Shown in pieces: positions 48,307-57,696 of a stretch of DNA of 64,000 nucleotides. The DNA is from Streptomyces sp. MRC013 (GTDB lineage: Bacteria; Actinomycetota; Actinomycetes; Streptomycetales; Streptomycetaceae). Numbering within the stretch: the first letter of the stretch is position 1; every line of letters starts with the position of its first letter. Where the stretch lies: assembly GCF_023614235.1 (NCBI RefSeq), contig NZ_CP094264.1:1674001-1738000 (forward strand), in the 5' to 3' direction. The notes below the pieces were generated by a model that saw only the letters and a list, made by a program, of their open reading frames with translations, was not told where the DNA came from and ran no database searches. The position numbers and the translations under genes were made by a program.

Positions 48307-49599
48307 GTGCGGGGGTATTTTTCCAAAGGGGTCAAGAATGTCGAAGTCGACATCCTTCCCCGTATTCAGAAATTAGCTGTGGGGGGAATGGCGGGAATCT
48401 CCGCCGTCCTATCGCTGCACGCCTTCACGTCCGCCCTCAAGTGGCGACCGGACATATACGAGACGACAGCGATCGCCTTTCTCCTGGCAACCGTCACAGG
48501 CCTACATATTCTGCACTGCTCACGTGCACTATGCAGTGCATCAAATTCACCACCCACCATTTCCTTTTTTCTTCAATCCCTTCTGACATTGTCTCCACTG
48601 CCACTCGTACATGGCGAATGGGCGGGGATTTCCGGCCTGCTCGCCGGGGCATTTCTCATCACGTTGGACGGGAGGACGGCCTGGGCCCTCGCAGGTGCCC
48701 TCAGCACCCTGCAGGCATGTGCGACGTTCCTGACCTCAGCCGAAGCCGGAGCAGCTCTCTTCTCCCTCACGATCACCGGGTTGACCGGTTTGACTTTTTT
48801 CTGCGTGACGCGGTTGGCTCAGTTGGCCGAACGGCTTCAGGCCGCTCGTGGAGAGGACGCCCAACTCGCCGTCATCAACGAGCGGCACCGTTTCGCGCGA
48901 GACCTGCATGACCTGGTCGGTTACAGTCTCTCGACCGCGGCGACGAAGTCTGAACTAGCCTACCGCTTGGCCGAGCGGAGCCCCGACAGCGCCCGTGCGG
49001 AACTTTCCCAGGTCATCCAAGTCATTCGGAACACGCACTCGGAAATGCGGAAAGTCGCGCACGACTACCATCACCTGTCTTTGGACAATGAGATCGAATC
49101 CGCTCGATCGGTGCTTGAGGCCGCTGGTATCGAACCTCGGTTCTCATCCCTCGGCGTCGACTTCGCTCACCGGTCGAGCAGCGTTCTCGCAGCGGTACTG
49201 AGGGAGGGCACGAGCAATGTGCTCAAGCACAGCACAGCCCGTTACTGCGTGGTGCGGCTCTTCCGGCGTGACGACTCCGTCCGGCTCGTCATCATCAACG
49301 ACGGTCCTACGCCGAAGCGGGAGACCGGTGGAACCCTGCACGGGGTGGGGTTGCGCAGCCTGTCCGAGCGTATCCTCGCGCTCGGTGGCAGGTTGCATGT
49401 ATCCCGTGGCGGAATAGCGGGTCACGAGGAGTTCAGGCTCGAGGCGATGGTCCCCGACACGCCGGCCGGATTGATTCGTAACGTCATCAGGGGCCGTGGG
49501 TCGGTCTGGGGAGAGAGTCGTCTAATCCCATGGATGGCTTCAGATCCAGCCCTCCGCCATCGAGATCCTGATGGCGTCGACTCGGTTTCTGGCCCCTGA
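48307..49599 (+). CDS. Sensor histidine kinase (NarL/DesK class), first TCS of the lanthipeptide locus
   Basis: The protein is 430 aa from GTG 48307. About five to six transmembrane segments fill residues 25-175. A HisKA_3 dimerisation helix follows with the phospho-accepting His in RHRFARDLHDLVGYSLS (about residue 200). The ATPase domain shows REGTSNVLKHSTA (N box) and HGVGLRSLSERILALGG. A TTA codon is at 48373-48375. Its 3' end overlaps that of the convergent response regulator by about 60 bp, and the two are the natural pair. Confidence 0.86.
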   Translation: MRGYFSKGVKNVEVDILPRIQKLAVGGMAGISAVLSLHAFTSALKWRPDIYETTAIAFLLATVTGLHILHCSRALCSASNSPPTISFFLQSLLTLSPLPLVHGEWAGISGLLAGAFLITLDGRTAWALAGALSTLQACATFLTSAEAGAALFSLTITGLTGLTFFCVTRLAQLAERLQAARGEDAQLAVINERHRFARDLHDLVGYSLSTAATKSELAYRLAERSPDSARAELSQVIQVIRNTHSEMRKVAHDYHHLSLDNEIESARSVLEAAGIEPRFSSLGVDFAHRSSSVLAAVLREGTSNVLKHSTARYCVVRLFRRDDSVRLVIINDGPTPKRETGGTLHGVGLRSLSERILALGGRLHVSRGGIAGHEEFRLEAMVPDTPAGLIRNVIRGRGSVWGESRLIPWMASDPALRHRDPDGVDSVSGP

Positions 49600-50145
49600 C
49601 TTGGTGACCACCGTCGAAAGGTAGTTCCGTACCGTACTGAGCTCCAAGCAGAGCCGGTCTGCTATTTCCCGGGCGGGGGCCCCTTCAGCCGCAAGCCGGA
49701 GCACCTCCGCCTCGCGCCGGGTGAACGGACTAGCGCTGGTTTTCATGGCGACGGCGGCCAACTCCACATCGATCACTCGCTCACCCCTCGCGACACGCTG
49801 GATCGCGAAGACGAGTTGGTCGAGGGGGGTGTCCTTCAGCAGGAAGCCGGCGACGCCCGCTTCGACGGCACGACGGATGTTCCCCGGCCTCGCGAGACCG
49901 GTGACAATGAGGATTCGACAGCACGGAAGGGTCTCCTTCAACCGGGTGGCTGCGGAGATCCCGTCCAGCCCTGGCAGATCGATGTCGATGAGAGCCACAT
50001 CGGGCACGGTCTCTCCGGCCCTGTCGATGATTTGATCACCTCGTTCGAGTTCTCCTACGACCTCGATGTCTTCCTCCAGTCGCAGCGCACTCACCAGTGC
50101 TTCCCTCAGCAGGTGCATGTCCTCCGCCACCAGCACTCGGATCAC
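49540..50145 (-). CDS. NarL/LuxR-family response regulator, first TCS
   Basis: The protein is 201 aa from GTG 50145 (VIRVLVAEDMHLLREAL). The receiver domain has acidic ED near residue 9, the phospho-acceptor Asp in ALIDIDLPGLDG near residue 51, and Lys in FLLKDTPLDQL. The C-terminal LuxR helix-turn-helix is SPFTRREAEVLRLAAEG and EIADRLCLELSTVRNYLSTV. Tail-to-tail overlap with the kinase gene at 48307 is unusual for a cognate pair but fits one. The likely target is the ABC/FtsX pair or the lanthipeptide operon. Confidence 0.88.
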   Translation of the reverse strand: MIRVLVAEDMHLLREALVSALRLEEDIEVVGELERGDQIIDRAGETVPDVALIDIDLPGLDGISAATRLKETLPCCRILIVTGLARPGNIRRAVEAGVAGFLLKDTPLDQLVFAIQRVARGERVIDVELAAVAMKTSASPFTRREAEVLRLAAEGAPAREIADRLCLELSTVRNYLSTVVTKSGARNRVDAIRISMAEGWI

Positions 50146-50251
50146 GGAAGGTTCCCCCTGGGCCTCGATTGCCGTTCTCGGGCACGTAGGAGCCGCCGGT
50201 CGGGCGGCCCCGGGTGCGCCGAAGGTAGTCGTACCCCCCGGTTCTCCGTGC

Positions 50252-51727
50252 TCAATCGCGAGTTCGCGCCGCCTGCACCGGGCGTACGCGCAGTACGAGC
50301 ACCCCCGGCACGAGGACGCCGAGCAGCCCCAGAGCCGCGCAGGAAGACACCACCTGGGCCAGCGCTTCTCCCGGCACGAGAGAGTCGAAGTCCACGCCGT
50401 GTGGTGCCAGCCGTCTCGACAACACCGACAGGAAGACACCCAGTACAGCGCTCGCGGTGAGAACCGCGCCGACCACGACCACCACCGACTCCCAGAGGAG
50501 CATGCGCAGCAGTTGGGCACTCGTGGCGCCGGTCAGCCGCAGCACCGCGAACTCCCCACGGCGTTGCCGAGTGGTCAGAAGCAGGGTGTTGAGGATGCCG
50601 ATGGCCGAGAAGACGATCAGTGGCGTCATGAGTACACGCGTCCCCACCTCGTTCCGACGCTGTTGCTCGCGCAGCACGGAGATGTCGGCTCCGTCGTCCT
50701 CCGCTCTCCCTGCCTCCGTCGGCGTGCCGGTGGAGGACGCGGATGGGGGCGGCACCGGAGGGGCAGCGGTGGCGGACGCGTTCATGGAGGCCTGACTCCT
50801 GATGATCGCGTCCGATGCCGCACCACTGCACAGCAGCGCCGCACTGAGCCCCACCGCGATGAGTACGGGGCCGGACATGGCCGCCACCCGCCGTGCGGAA
50901 CGGATGCTGGTGACGGCAGCCAGGCGCCCCGAGTAACGCGAGAGGAGAAGCCCCGGCAGTGCGCCCGGCACCACCAGGGGGCGTACAAGCAGCGGAGCCA
51001 ACAACCAAGCCGACAGAAGCAGAAACAGACACAGTCCCACCGCGCCGTTGACGGCCTGGTCGGCACCGCTCTCGTGCTCGTAGCGCTGCCAGACGGCCCC
51101 GGCGAGGACCAGGGTGAGCACGGCTGTGGCCATGCGGCCGACGGGCATGACGCCGCGCTCCACCTCCGCCTCGCGCAAGCCGGAGAGCGGAGACGTCCGT
51201 GCCGGCCGACGCACCGAGACCAGCGTGGCGAGTACGGCGACCCCAACGGTGCTCAGCACGCCGATCACGAAGCCCTGCGGGGAGAACCCCGCCTCGGGGC
51301 CGGGCGGGAAGACCTTGTTGGCGACAAGCCAGTCGAGGGCGGGCCCGGCACAGAGGCTGCCGGCGACGGCCCCCGCGACACCACCCGCCAGTGCGATCAC
51401 CGACATTTCCGCGACGATCCCCGCCCCCACCTGAATCGGGGTCGCCCCGATCGTCCGCAGTACACCGATCTCGCGTCGGCGCCTGCGGACGACGAGTGCC
51501 AGGGTGTTGCCGACCAACAGCAGAGCCGCCAGTCCGGAGGTGCCGCCGACCAGGCCCATCAGGGACTCGGCGGACCGCTCCGGCCCGTGCCCGAGCCCGG
51601 CCCGGTGGACACGGTCCACGATTGTTGCGAGCGCAGTGAAGAGGGCGGACATCATGACCACCACGAGAAGCGAACCCGCGTACTGGCCCAGTCGTGAGCG
51701 ACAGGAGTCGAGAACGAAGGAGAACAC
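50252..51727 (-). CDS. FtsX-type ABC transporter permease
   Basis: This 491-aa protein has transmembrane segments near residues 15-40, 68-90, 100-130, 155-175, 205-225, 245-265, 365-390, 410-440 and 455-480, in two FtsX domains (RRREIGVLRTIGATPIQV and RRGEFAVLRLTGATSAQLL). Its stop lies close behind the response regulator start. It is 3 bp downstream of the ATPase gene and so forms one transporter with it. MacB-like pairs beside lanthipeptide genes often give self-immunity. Confidence 0.88.
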   Translation of the reverse strand: MFSFVLDSCRSRLGQYAGSLLVVVMMSALFTALATIVDRVHRAGLGHGPERSAESLMGLVGGTSGLAALLLVGNTLALVVRRRRREIGVLRTIGATPIQVGAGIVAEMSVIALAGGVAGAVAGSLCAGPALDWLVANKVFPPGPEAGFSPQGFVIGVLSTVGVAVLATLVSVRRPARTSPLSGLREAEVERGVMPVGRMATAVLTLVLAGAVWQRYEHESGADQAVNGAVGLCLFLLLSAWLLAPLLVRPLVVPGALPGLLLSRYSGRLAAVTSIRSARRVAAMSGPVLIAVGLSAALLCSGAASDAIIRSQASMNASATAAPPVPPPSASSTGTPTEAGRAEDDGADISVLREQQRRNEVGTRVLMTPLIVFSAIGILNTLLLTTRQRRGEFAVLRLTGATSAQLLRMLLWESVVVVVGAVLTASAVLGVFLSVLSRRLAPHGVDFDSLVPGEALAQVVSSCAALGLLGVLVPGVLVLRVRPVQAARTRD

Positions 51728-51730
51728 CGT

Positions 51731-52507
51731 TCAGCTCCCCACCGCGGCGAGCCTGGCCGCGATCGTGTCGGGCGCCACGCTCTCGCCGGTCAGGCGGTCC
51801 GCCAGCCTGCCGTCCGCGAGGACGAGCACTTCATCCGCCCAGGCCGCGGCCTGCGGATCGTGGGTCACCATGACGACGGTCGTGCCGAGGCCGTCGACGG
51901 CGTCACGCAGCAGGGCGAGCACATCACGACCCGAAGCGCGGTCCAGAGCACCGGTCGGCTCGTCGGCGAAGACGATCTCGGGCTCGGTGATCAGCGCCCG
52001 GGCCACCGCCACCCTCTGCTGTTGTCCTCCCGACAGCTCCGCCGGCCGGTGCCTGCGACGGTCTCCGAGTCCGACGCGGGAAAGGATGTCGGCCAGGCGC
52101 GCGGAATCGGGCCTGCGCCCCGCCAACCGCAGTGGGAGGGCCACGTTGTCGACGACGTTTAATGCCGGTACCAGATTGAACTCCTGGAACACGAATCCGA
52201 TATGGGCTCGACGCAATCGGGTCAGCCGTCGCTCGGACCATCCCCCGATGTCCCGGTTCCCGATCATGACACTGCCCGAAGTGGGTGGCTCCAGCCCGGC
52301 CGCGCAGTGCATGAGCGTCGACTTGCCGGACCCGGACGGCCCCATCACGGCCGTGAAGGTACCGCCCGGAAAATCGTGGCTGACCTCCTGCAGCGCGGCG
52401 ACCGCGTTGTCCCCGCGGCCGTACACCTTGGAGAGCGCACGCAACCGGACGGCGTGAGGCGAGCGGGTAGTAACGTGAGGCACGGGAGATGACCGCGGAG
52501 TCGTCAT
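51731..52507 (-). CDS. ABC transporter ATP-binding protein (MacB/LolD type)
   Basis: The protein is about 258 aa. Walker A is GPSGSGKSTLMH, the Q-loop region is FQEFNLVPALNV, the signature is LSGGQQQRVAVARAL, Walker B is IVFADEPTGALD, and the switch His is in VMVTHDP. ATG 52507 abuts the ATG of the divergent kinase at 52508 inside CATATG, so both cannot have normal leaders; GTG 52483 is an alternative start. It is paired with the FtsX permease downstream. Confidence 0.88.
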   Translation of the reverse strand: MTTPRSSPVPHVTTRSPHAVRLRALSKVYGRGDNAVAALQEVSHDFPGGTFTAVMGPSGSGKSTLMHCAAGLEPPTSGSVMIGNRDIGGWSERRLTRLRRAHIGFVFQEFNLVPALNVVDNVALPLRLAGRRPDSARLADILSRVGLGDRRRHRPAELSGGQQQRVAVARALITEPEIVFADEPTGALDRASGRDVLALLRDAVDGLGTTVVMVTHDPQAAAWADEVLVLADGRLADRLTGESVAPDTIAARLAAVGS

Positions 52508-53926
52508 ATGACAAGCCAAGTGGTCCCACACGGGGTTGTCGATGGAGACAGGTCGACAGCGGGGGTAGGGAAAGCTCTACCCTCCCGCACGGGGACGGGG
52601 ACGGGAATGGTGCACGGGACCGGGGCCGCGCGGTTACGGGAGCGGGCGGCGCAATCGGTTCGGGCCGCCCTGTACCTGGCCACCGGCCTGGCCACCGGCC
52701 TCACCTGGCTGGTCGTCTCCAGTGCACTGCTGGCCACCGGAGTCGCCACCTTACCTCTGCTCGTTGGGGTGGTCCCGCTCTGCGCGGTACTCGTCTCGGG
52801 CGTACCTCTGGGTATGGTCGAGCGCCTCCGGTTACGTCTGTTCACCGGGGAACGGGACGGGTTCGGCCAAGGGAGCGATCTCTTCGCCCCCGCCCCCCGT
52901 AGAACCGACCGCCCGACGCACCTCCGCACAGCCGACGGTCCGATGGTCTGGGTGCGGCAACGGTTGGCGGAGCGGGCCACCTGGTGGGAGTTCGCTTACG
53001 CCGTGCTCCACGGTGTGCTCTCGATCATCGAGTTCGTGTTCGTCCTCGCTTCCGTGACGCTCTGCGGTGCCCTGCTGACCGCACCGGTGCTGCGCCGCCT
53101 CACCCGTGACGGCAGCCTGCGGGTGGCGGTGTTCCAGGCCGACACGGACGCACAGGCCCTGGTGCTGGTGCTGTGCGGAGCGGTGTCCCTGGTCCTCACC
53201 CACCTGCTCCTCACCCGCTACGCCGACGCGCGGGCCGAGGCCACCGTGTACCTGCTGGGCAAGCGTAAGCCGGAGCAGGGCACGGACCAGGAGCAGTACA
53301 TCGGACGGCTGGTGCGCTCCAGAGCACGGATCATGGACGCGTACGACGCAGAACGCCGGCGCATCGAGCGGGATCTGCACGACGGGGCGCAGCAGCGGCT
53401 CACCGGGCTCATCATGACGCTGGGACTGGCCCGGCTGGCCGTGACCGACAGCGGCACGGAGATTCGAGAGCTGGTGGAACGCGCGCACGAGCAGGCACGG
53501 CTCACCCTGACCGAGCTGCGCGACCTCGTGCACGGCATCTTCCCGGCAGTCCTCACCGACCGGGGCCTGCCCATCGCGCTCACCGCCCTCGCGGAGAGTT
53601 CACCCCTGCCGGTGACGGCGGAGATCGAGCTGGCCGACCGGCTCCCGGAGGCCGTGGAGGCGACCACCTATTTCGTGGCCTGCGAAGCACTGGCGAACGT
53701 GACGAAGCACAGTGAGGCGAACGAGGCCCGGCTGTCGCTGCGCATGTCCGGGCCACGCCTGGTGCTCGAGGTTTACGACGACGGGCGCGGGGGCGCGGAC
53801 GCCGAGGACGGCAGCGGCCTGCTGGGGCTGGCGGACCGGGTGGCGGCTCTGGGCGGCACCGTTCACCTGTCGAGCCCGATCGGCGGGCCGACCCTGTTAC
53901 ACGTGGAGATACCGTGCGCATCGTGA
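52508..53926 (+). CDS. Sensor histidine kinase, second TCS of the lanthipeptide locus
   Basis: The longest frame (ATG 52508) gives 472 aa; ATG 52607 (MVHGTGAARLRERAAQ) is a more credible start because the first codon abuts a divergent gene. Membrane segments lie at about residues 55-100 and 155-230. HisKA_3 has the phospho-His in RRIERDLHDGAQQRLTGL (about residue 290). The ATPase domain has ACEALANVTKHSEAN and DGSGLLGLADRVAALGG. Four TTA codons occur (52634, 52751, 52832, 53897). The 3' end overlaps the response regulator start by 13 bp. Confidence 0.88.
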   Translation: MTSQVVPHGVVDGDRSTAGVGKALPSRTGTGTGMVHGTGAARLRERAAQSVRAALYLATGLATGLTWLVVSSALLATGVATLPLLVGVVPLCAVLVSGVPLGMVERLRLRLFTGERDGFGQGSDLFAPAPRRTDRPTHLRTADGPMVWVRQRLAERATWWEFAYAVLHGVLSIIEFVFVLASVTLCGALLTAPVLRRLTRDGSLRVAVFQADTDAQALVLVLCGAVSLVLTHLLLTRYADARAEATVYLLGKRKPEQGTDQEQYIGRLVRSRARIMDAYDAERRRIERDLHDGAQQRLTGLIMTLGLARLAVTDSGTEIRELVERAHEQARLTLTELRDLVHGIFPAVLTDRGLPIALTALAESSPLPVTAEIELADRLPEAVEATTYFVACEALANVTKHSEANEARLSLRMSGPRLVLEVYDDGRGGADAEDGSGLLGLADRVAALGGTVHLSSPIGGPTLLHVEIPCAS

Positions 53927-54579
53927 TCGCTGAGGACTCCGCCCTACTGCGTGAAGGGCTGGTCCAGATCCTCGTGAAGTTCGGCCACCAAGTCGTCGCG
54001 GCGGTGGACAACGCCCCGTCCCTGCTGGCCGCGGTACGTGAACACGCGCCGGAACTCGCCGTGGTCGACGTCCGGCTCCCGCCCGGCTTCCGGGACGAAG
54101 GACTGCGGGCGGCGATCGTCCTGCGGCGGGAACATCCTGGCCTCGGCGTACTGGTGCTCTCGCAGTACCTGGAGGCGGACTACGCCTCTGAACTGCTGGG
54201 GGCCGGCGAGACCAAGACCGGGACCGGAGCCTCGGGCGTAGGTTATCTGCTCAAGGACCGGGTCGGAGACGTGGTGGACTTCGTTACCCAGGCGCAGCGG
54301 GTCGCCGACGGTGAGACCGTGATCGATCCGGAGATCATACGGCGGCTGCTGGGTAGCCGCCGCGGACGTACTTCGGTACGGGAGCTCACGCCACGTGAGA
54401 CGGAGGTACTCGCTTTGATGGCCGAAGGCCGCTCCAACTCGGCCATCGCCCAGTCGCTGTCGTTCAGTCAGGCCGCCGTGTCGAAACACATCGGGAAGAT
54501 CTTCGACAAGCTGGAGTTGCCCCCGAGTGACGCGGACCACCGACGGGTGCTCGCGGTTCTGGCCTATCTGCGCCGTTAG
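53914..54579 (+). CDS. NarL/LuxR-family response regulator, second TCS
   Basis: This 221-aa protein starts at GTG 53914 inside the kinase gene and is thus translationally coupled. Receiver residues are EDS near 8, the phospho-acceptor in AVVDVRLPPG near residue 51, and Lys in GYLLKDRVGD. The receiver carries a small insertion (ETKTGTGAS) ahead of the Lys strand. The helix-turn-helix is LTPRETEVLALMAEGRSNSA and AAVSKHIGKIFDKL. Its TAG stop now lies at the left end of an IS element. Before the insertion it overlapped the lanT stop. Confidence 0.9.
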   Translation: MRIVIAEDSALLREGLVQILVKFGHQVVAAVDNAPSLLAAVREHAPELAVVDVRLPPGFRDEGLRAAIVLRREHPGLGVLVLSQYLEADYASELLGAGETKTGTGASGVGYLLKDRVGDVVDFVTQAQRVADGETVIDPEIIRRLLGSRRGRTSVRELTPRETEVLALMAEGRSNSAIAQSLSFSQAAVSKHIGKIFDKLELPPSDADHRRVLAVLAYLRR

Positions 54580-55677
54580 GGCGCGTATCGAGTCGTGATC
54601 AATCTGTGGGATGTGTCTTTGTGACGCGGTCTGGTCCGGTAGACCGTCGTATGTGACACGAGTGCAACTGACCGACCCGGAGTGGGAGTGCATCGAGCCG
54701 TACCTGCCGATCGGTGAGTACGGCCCGTACCCCGAGCGGTTGCGGCAGCAGTTTGAGGGCGTGATCTGGCGGTTCAAGACGGGCGGCCAGTGGCGGGAGA
54801 TGCCGGCAGAGTTCGGTGCATGGTCGACCGTCCACAACCGCTTCCGGCAGTGGCGTGACGCCGGGGTCTTCGAGGCCCTGCTGGAGGGCCTGATCGCGGA
54901 AGCTGCGAAGCGCGGTGAGGTGGACCTGTCCCTGGTCAGCATCGACTCCACCACCGCCCGTGCCCACCACGACGCGGCCGGGATGCACCTCGACGAGGAC
55001 GTCGTCACCGCCCTGGAGAAAGCCGCCGCCGAGGAGGAGAAGGCCAGGTCAAAGGGGGCGGCCTCGAAGAACAAAGCGGGCAGGAGACCGAAAGCGATCC
55101 CGCGCGGGAAGAACGACGACGCGTCCGGCGTCGGCGGAAACTCCGGCTGAAGGCCGCCCTCCTGGGACGCTCCAGGGGCGGGCAGACCAGCAAGGTCCAA
55201 CCTCGCCGCCGACCGCAAGTGCCGCCCGCTGGCGTTCATCCTGACCGCGGGCCAGGCAGCGGACAGCCCGCAGTTCATCCCCGTCCTGAAGAAGGTGCGG
55301 GTGCGCGGGCCCGTCGGCCGCCCCCGAACCCGGCCGGACGCGGTCGCCGGAGACAAGGCTTACTCGTCTCGCGGCAACCGTGCCCACCTGCGCAAACGCC
55401 GTATCAAAGCGGTCATCCCGGAGAAGAAGGACCAGGCCGCCAACCGGAAGAAGAAGGGCAGCGGAGGCGGCAGGCCCGTCAGTCACGACACCGAGCTCTA
55501 CAAGGAACGGAACACCGTCGAGCGGGCGATCAACAGGATGAAGGCATGGCGAGGCATCGCCACCCGCTACGACAAGACCCCGGGGAGCTACCTCGCCGGA
55601 CTCCACCTCCGGGCATCCGTGATCTGGATCAAGGACCTCACACGAGCCACCCCTTGATCACAACCGAATACGCCCCC
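54579..55677 (+). mobile_element. IS5-type insertion sequence between response regulator and lanT
   Basis: Terminal inverted repeats are visible: left GGGCGCGTATCGAGTCGTGA, and right, read inward, GGGGGCGTATTCGGTTGTGA, both followed by TCAA. The element is about 1.1 kb and flanked by a TA dinucleotide (54577-54578 and 55678-55679), fitting the TA target duplication of one IS5 subgroup. It landed exactly where two convergent stop codons met, so neither flanking protein was altered. Confidence 0.82.
54656..55657 (+). pseudogene. IS5-family transposase, two frameshifts
   Basis: The first frame has TRVQLTDPEWECIEPYLP, FEGVIWRFKTGGQWREMP and SLVSIDSTTARAHHDAAGMH, and stops at 55150. The middle lies in a second frame (LKAALLGRSRGGQTSKV), and after about 55199 a third frame carries RKCRPLAFILTAGQAADSPQ, DAVAGDKAYSSRGN and ERNTVERAINRMKAWRGIATR. 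The first break could be a programmed shift as in some IS5 elements. The second, an extra A near 55203, suggests decay or error. Confidence 0.75.
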
Positions 55678-57605
55678 TAGGGGCCAGCGGACACGGACGG
55701 CCGAGGCTCGTCGAACTGTGCCCGGTACAACGACGTGTACGTGCCTCCGGCCGTCAGCAGTTCCTCGTGGGTGCCCGTCTCCACCACGGACCCGTCCCGC
55801 AGGACGACGATGAGGTCGGCCGACCGTACGGTGGCGAGCCGGTGCGCCACCACCAGTGCCGTCCGGCCCGCCATGGCCCTGGCCAGGGCCCGCTGTACCT
55901 GCACTTCCGACTCCGAGTCCAGATGAGCGGTGGCTTCGTCCAATACCACGATGCGCGGGTTCTTCAACAGCAGGCGGGCGATGGCGAACCGCTGCCGTTC
56001 ACCACCGGACAGGTGGTGGCCCCCGTCACCGACCACGGTGTCCAGACCGTTAGGCAGTCGTCGTACGGTGTCCCAGACCATCGCCTCGCGGCAGGCCGCC
56101 TCACACTCCTCTTCGGTGGCATCGGCGCGGGCGTACACGAGGTTGGCGCGCAGGGTGTCGTGGAAGAAATGGCCTTCCTGCGTGACGACGCCGATGGCGG
56201 AACGCAGCGACTCCTGAGTGACCTGCCGCAGGTCAATGCCGCCGATGCGAACTACGCCACTCGTGGGGTCGAGGAGCCGACACACGAGGTTGATCAGTGT
56301 CGACTTTCCCGCGCCGGAAGGCCCGACCACGGCGACCGTCCGACCCGCTTCGATGCACAGGCTGACCTCACGAAGAACGTCACGCTCCCCGGCGGACCGG
56401 CCAGTGCCGCATCCCGTCGTTCCGGAAGCGGCGGCTTCCCACGAGGTGAGGTCAGCGGGGGCAGATCCGTGTCGCAGGCTCACCCGATCGAACCGGATGG
56501 ACGAGGCGTCCGCCGGGAGTTCTCGCGCGCCCGGGGAATCCGCCACCGCGGGGACGAGGTCAAGCACTTCAAAGATCCGCTCGAAACTCACCACTGCGGC
56601 GGTCACCTCCGCCTTGGCCTGGGAGAGCGATGTGATGGGTCCGTACAGCCGGGCGAGCAGAGTTACCAAGGCGATCATGGTGCCGACGGAGATTCGCCCG
56701 TCGACGGCGAGGAACCCGCCGGTGAGGTAGACGGCCGCAGTGGCCATCGTCGCCAGCCAGGAGACGGCGAGGCCGAGCAGAGAGCCGACGACGGCCAGTC
56801 GGATTCCGGTGTCCCGCAGTCTGGCACCCCTGCGGACGAAGGCGCGGTCCTCTTCCTCGGCCCGGCCGTAGAGCTTGGCCAGCATCGCTCCCCGCGCGTT
56901 GAACCGCTCGGTCATGAACGTGCCCAGCTCGGCGCTGCCATCCAGCTGTCGGCGGTTGAGCTCGCGCAAGCGGCGGTCGAGAAGGCGGGCTGGCAGGAGA
57001 CAAGCCGGGACGAGAACCGCGGCCAGCAAGGTGATCTGCCAGGAAAGCAGGGTCATGGTGACCCCTACCGTGGCGACGGCCACCAGATTCGAGAGCAGGG
57101 TTGCGGCGGTGCCGGTGAGCGCGCGCTGCGCTCCCTGCACGTCATTGTCCAGCCGGGTGACCAGCTCACCCGTGCGCATGCGGGTGAAGAAGGACAGCGG
57201 CATACGCTGCACATGGGCGAAAGCCCTGCGGCGCAGGTCGAGAGTGATCCCTTCGCCGATTCCGGCGGCCAGTCTGCGCTGAGCCAATGTCACCGCCACC
57301 GCCACCGTCGCCAGTAACACGATCTCCAGCACGAGAAGAACGATCCGAGATCGGTCGCCCTTCAGCACTCCTTCATCGACGATGCGTTGGGTGAGCAGTG
57401 CGGGAAGCACGATCAGAGCGGACTCAAGCACCACCAGGATCAGAAAGGCGGTCAAGTGCCATCGGAAGGGTGCTGCGGTCTCCGCGATGCGCCGCCAAGT
57501 GCCGGACACACGAGAATCTTCCGCTGGGGGCCGGCCTTCGGACCGGGACTGCTCCCCCGTATGAGGTGCCGGCTCGCCGTGGACCGTGCCTCCGGTCCCC
57601 GCCAT
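55677..57605 (-). CDS. lanT: Lanthipeptide ABC exporter LanT (TMD-NBD half transporter)
   Basis: The protein is 642 aa from ATG 57605. An N-terminal six-helix transmembrane domain (about residues 45-330) precedes an ATPase domain with Walker A GPSGAGKSTLINL (about 427), signature HLSGGERQRFAIARLLL (about 532), Walker B IVVLDEATAHLD and the switch His in VAHRLAT. No N-terminal C39 peptidase is present, so leader removal must be done by another protease, as is usual for class III systems. It follows lanA by 91 bp on the same strand. A TTA codon lies at 57315-57317. The stop overlaps the IS right end. Confidence 0.9.
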   Translation of the reverse strand: MAGTGGTVHGEPAPHTGEQSRSEGRPPAEDSRVSGTWRRIAETAAPFRWHLTAFLILVVLESALIVLPALLTQRIVDEGVLKGDRSRIVLLVLEIVLLATVAVAVTLAQRRLAAGIGEGITLDLRRRAFAHVQRMPLSFFTRMRTGELVTRLDNDVQGAQRALTGTAATLLSNLVAVATVGVTMTLLSWQITLLAAVLVPACLLPARLLDRRLRELNRRQLDGSAELGTFMTERFNARGAMLAKLYGRAEEEDRAFVRRGARLRDTGIRLAVVGSLLGLAVSWLATMATAAVYLTGGFLAVDGRISVGTMIALVTLLARLYGPITSLSQAKAEVTAAVVSFERIFEVLDLVPAVADSPGARELPADASSIRFDRVSLRHGSAPADLTSWEAAASGTTGCGTGRSAGERDVLREVSLCIEAGRTVAVVGPSGAGKSTLINLVCRLLDPTSGVVRIGGIDLRQVTQESLRSAIGVVTQEGHFFHDTLRANLVYARADATEEECEAACREAMVWDTVRRLPNGLDTVVGDGGHHLSGGERQRFAIARLLLKNPRIVVLDEATAHLDSESEVQVQRALARAMAGRTALVVAHRLATVRSADLIVVLRDGSVVETGTHEELLTAGGTYTSLYRAQFDEPRPSVSAGP

Positions 57606-57696
57606 GGAATCCTCCTCGTTGCCCGTCGTGCTGGTTGCTGAACGATGGTGCGGGACGGCTCATGCCGCCCCGCACCACCGCTTGGGTTCAGCTCGC

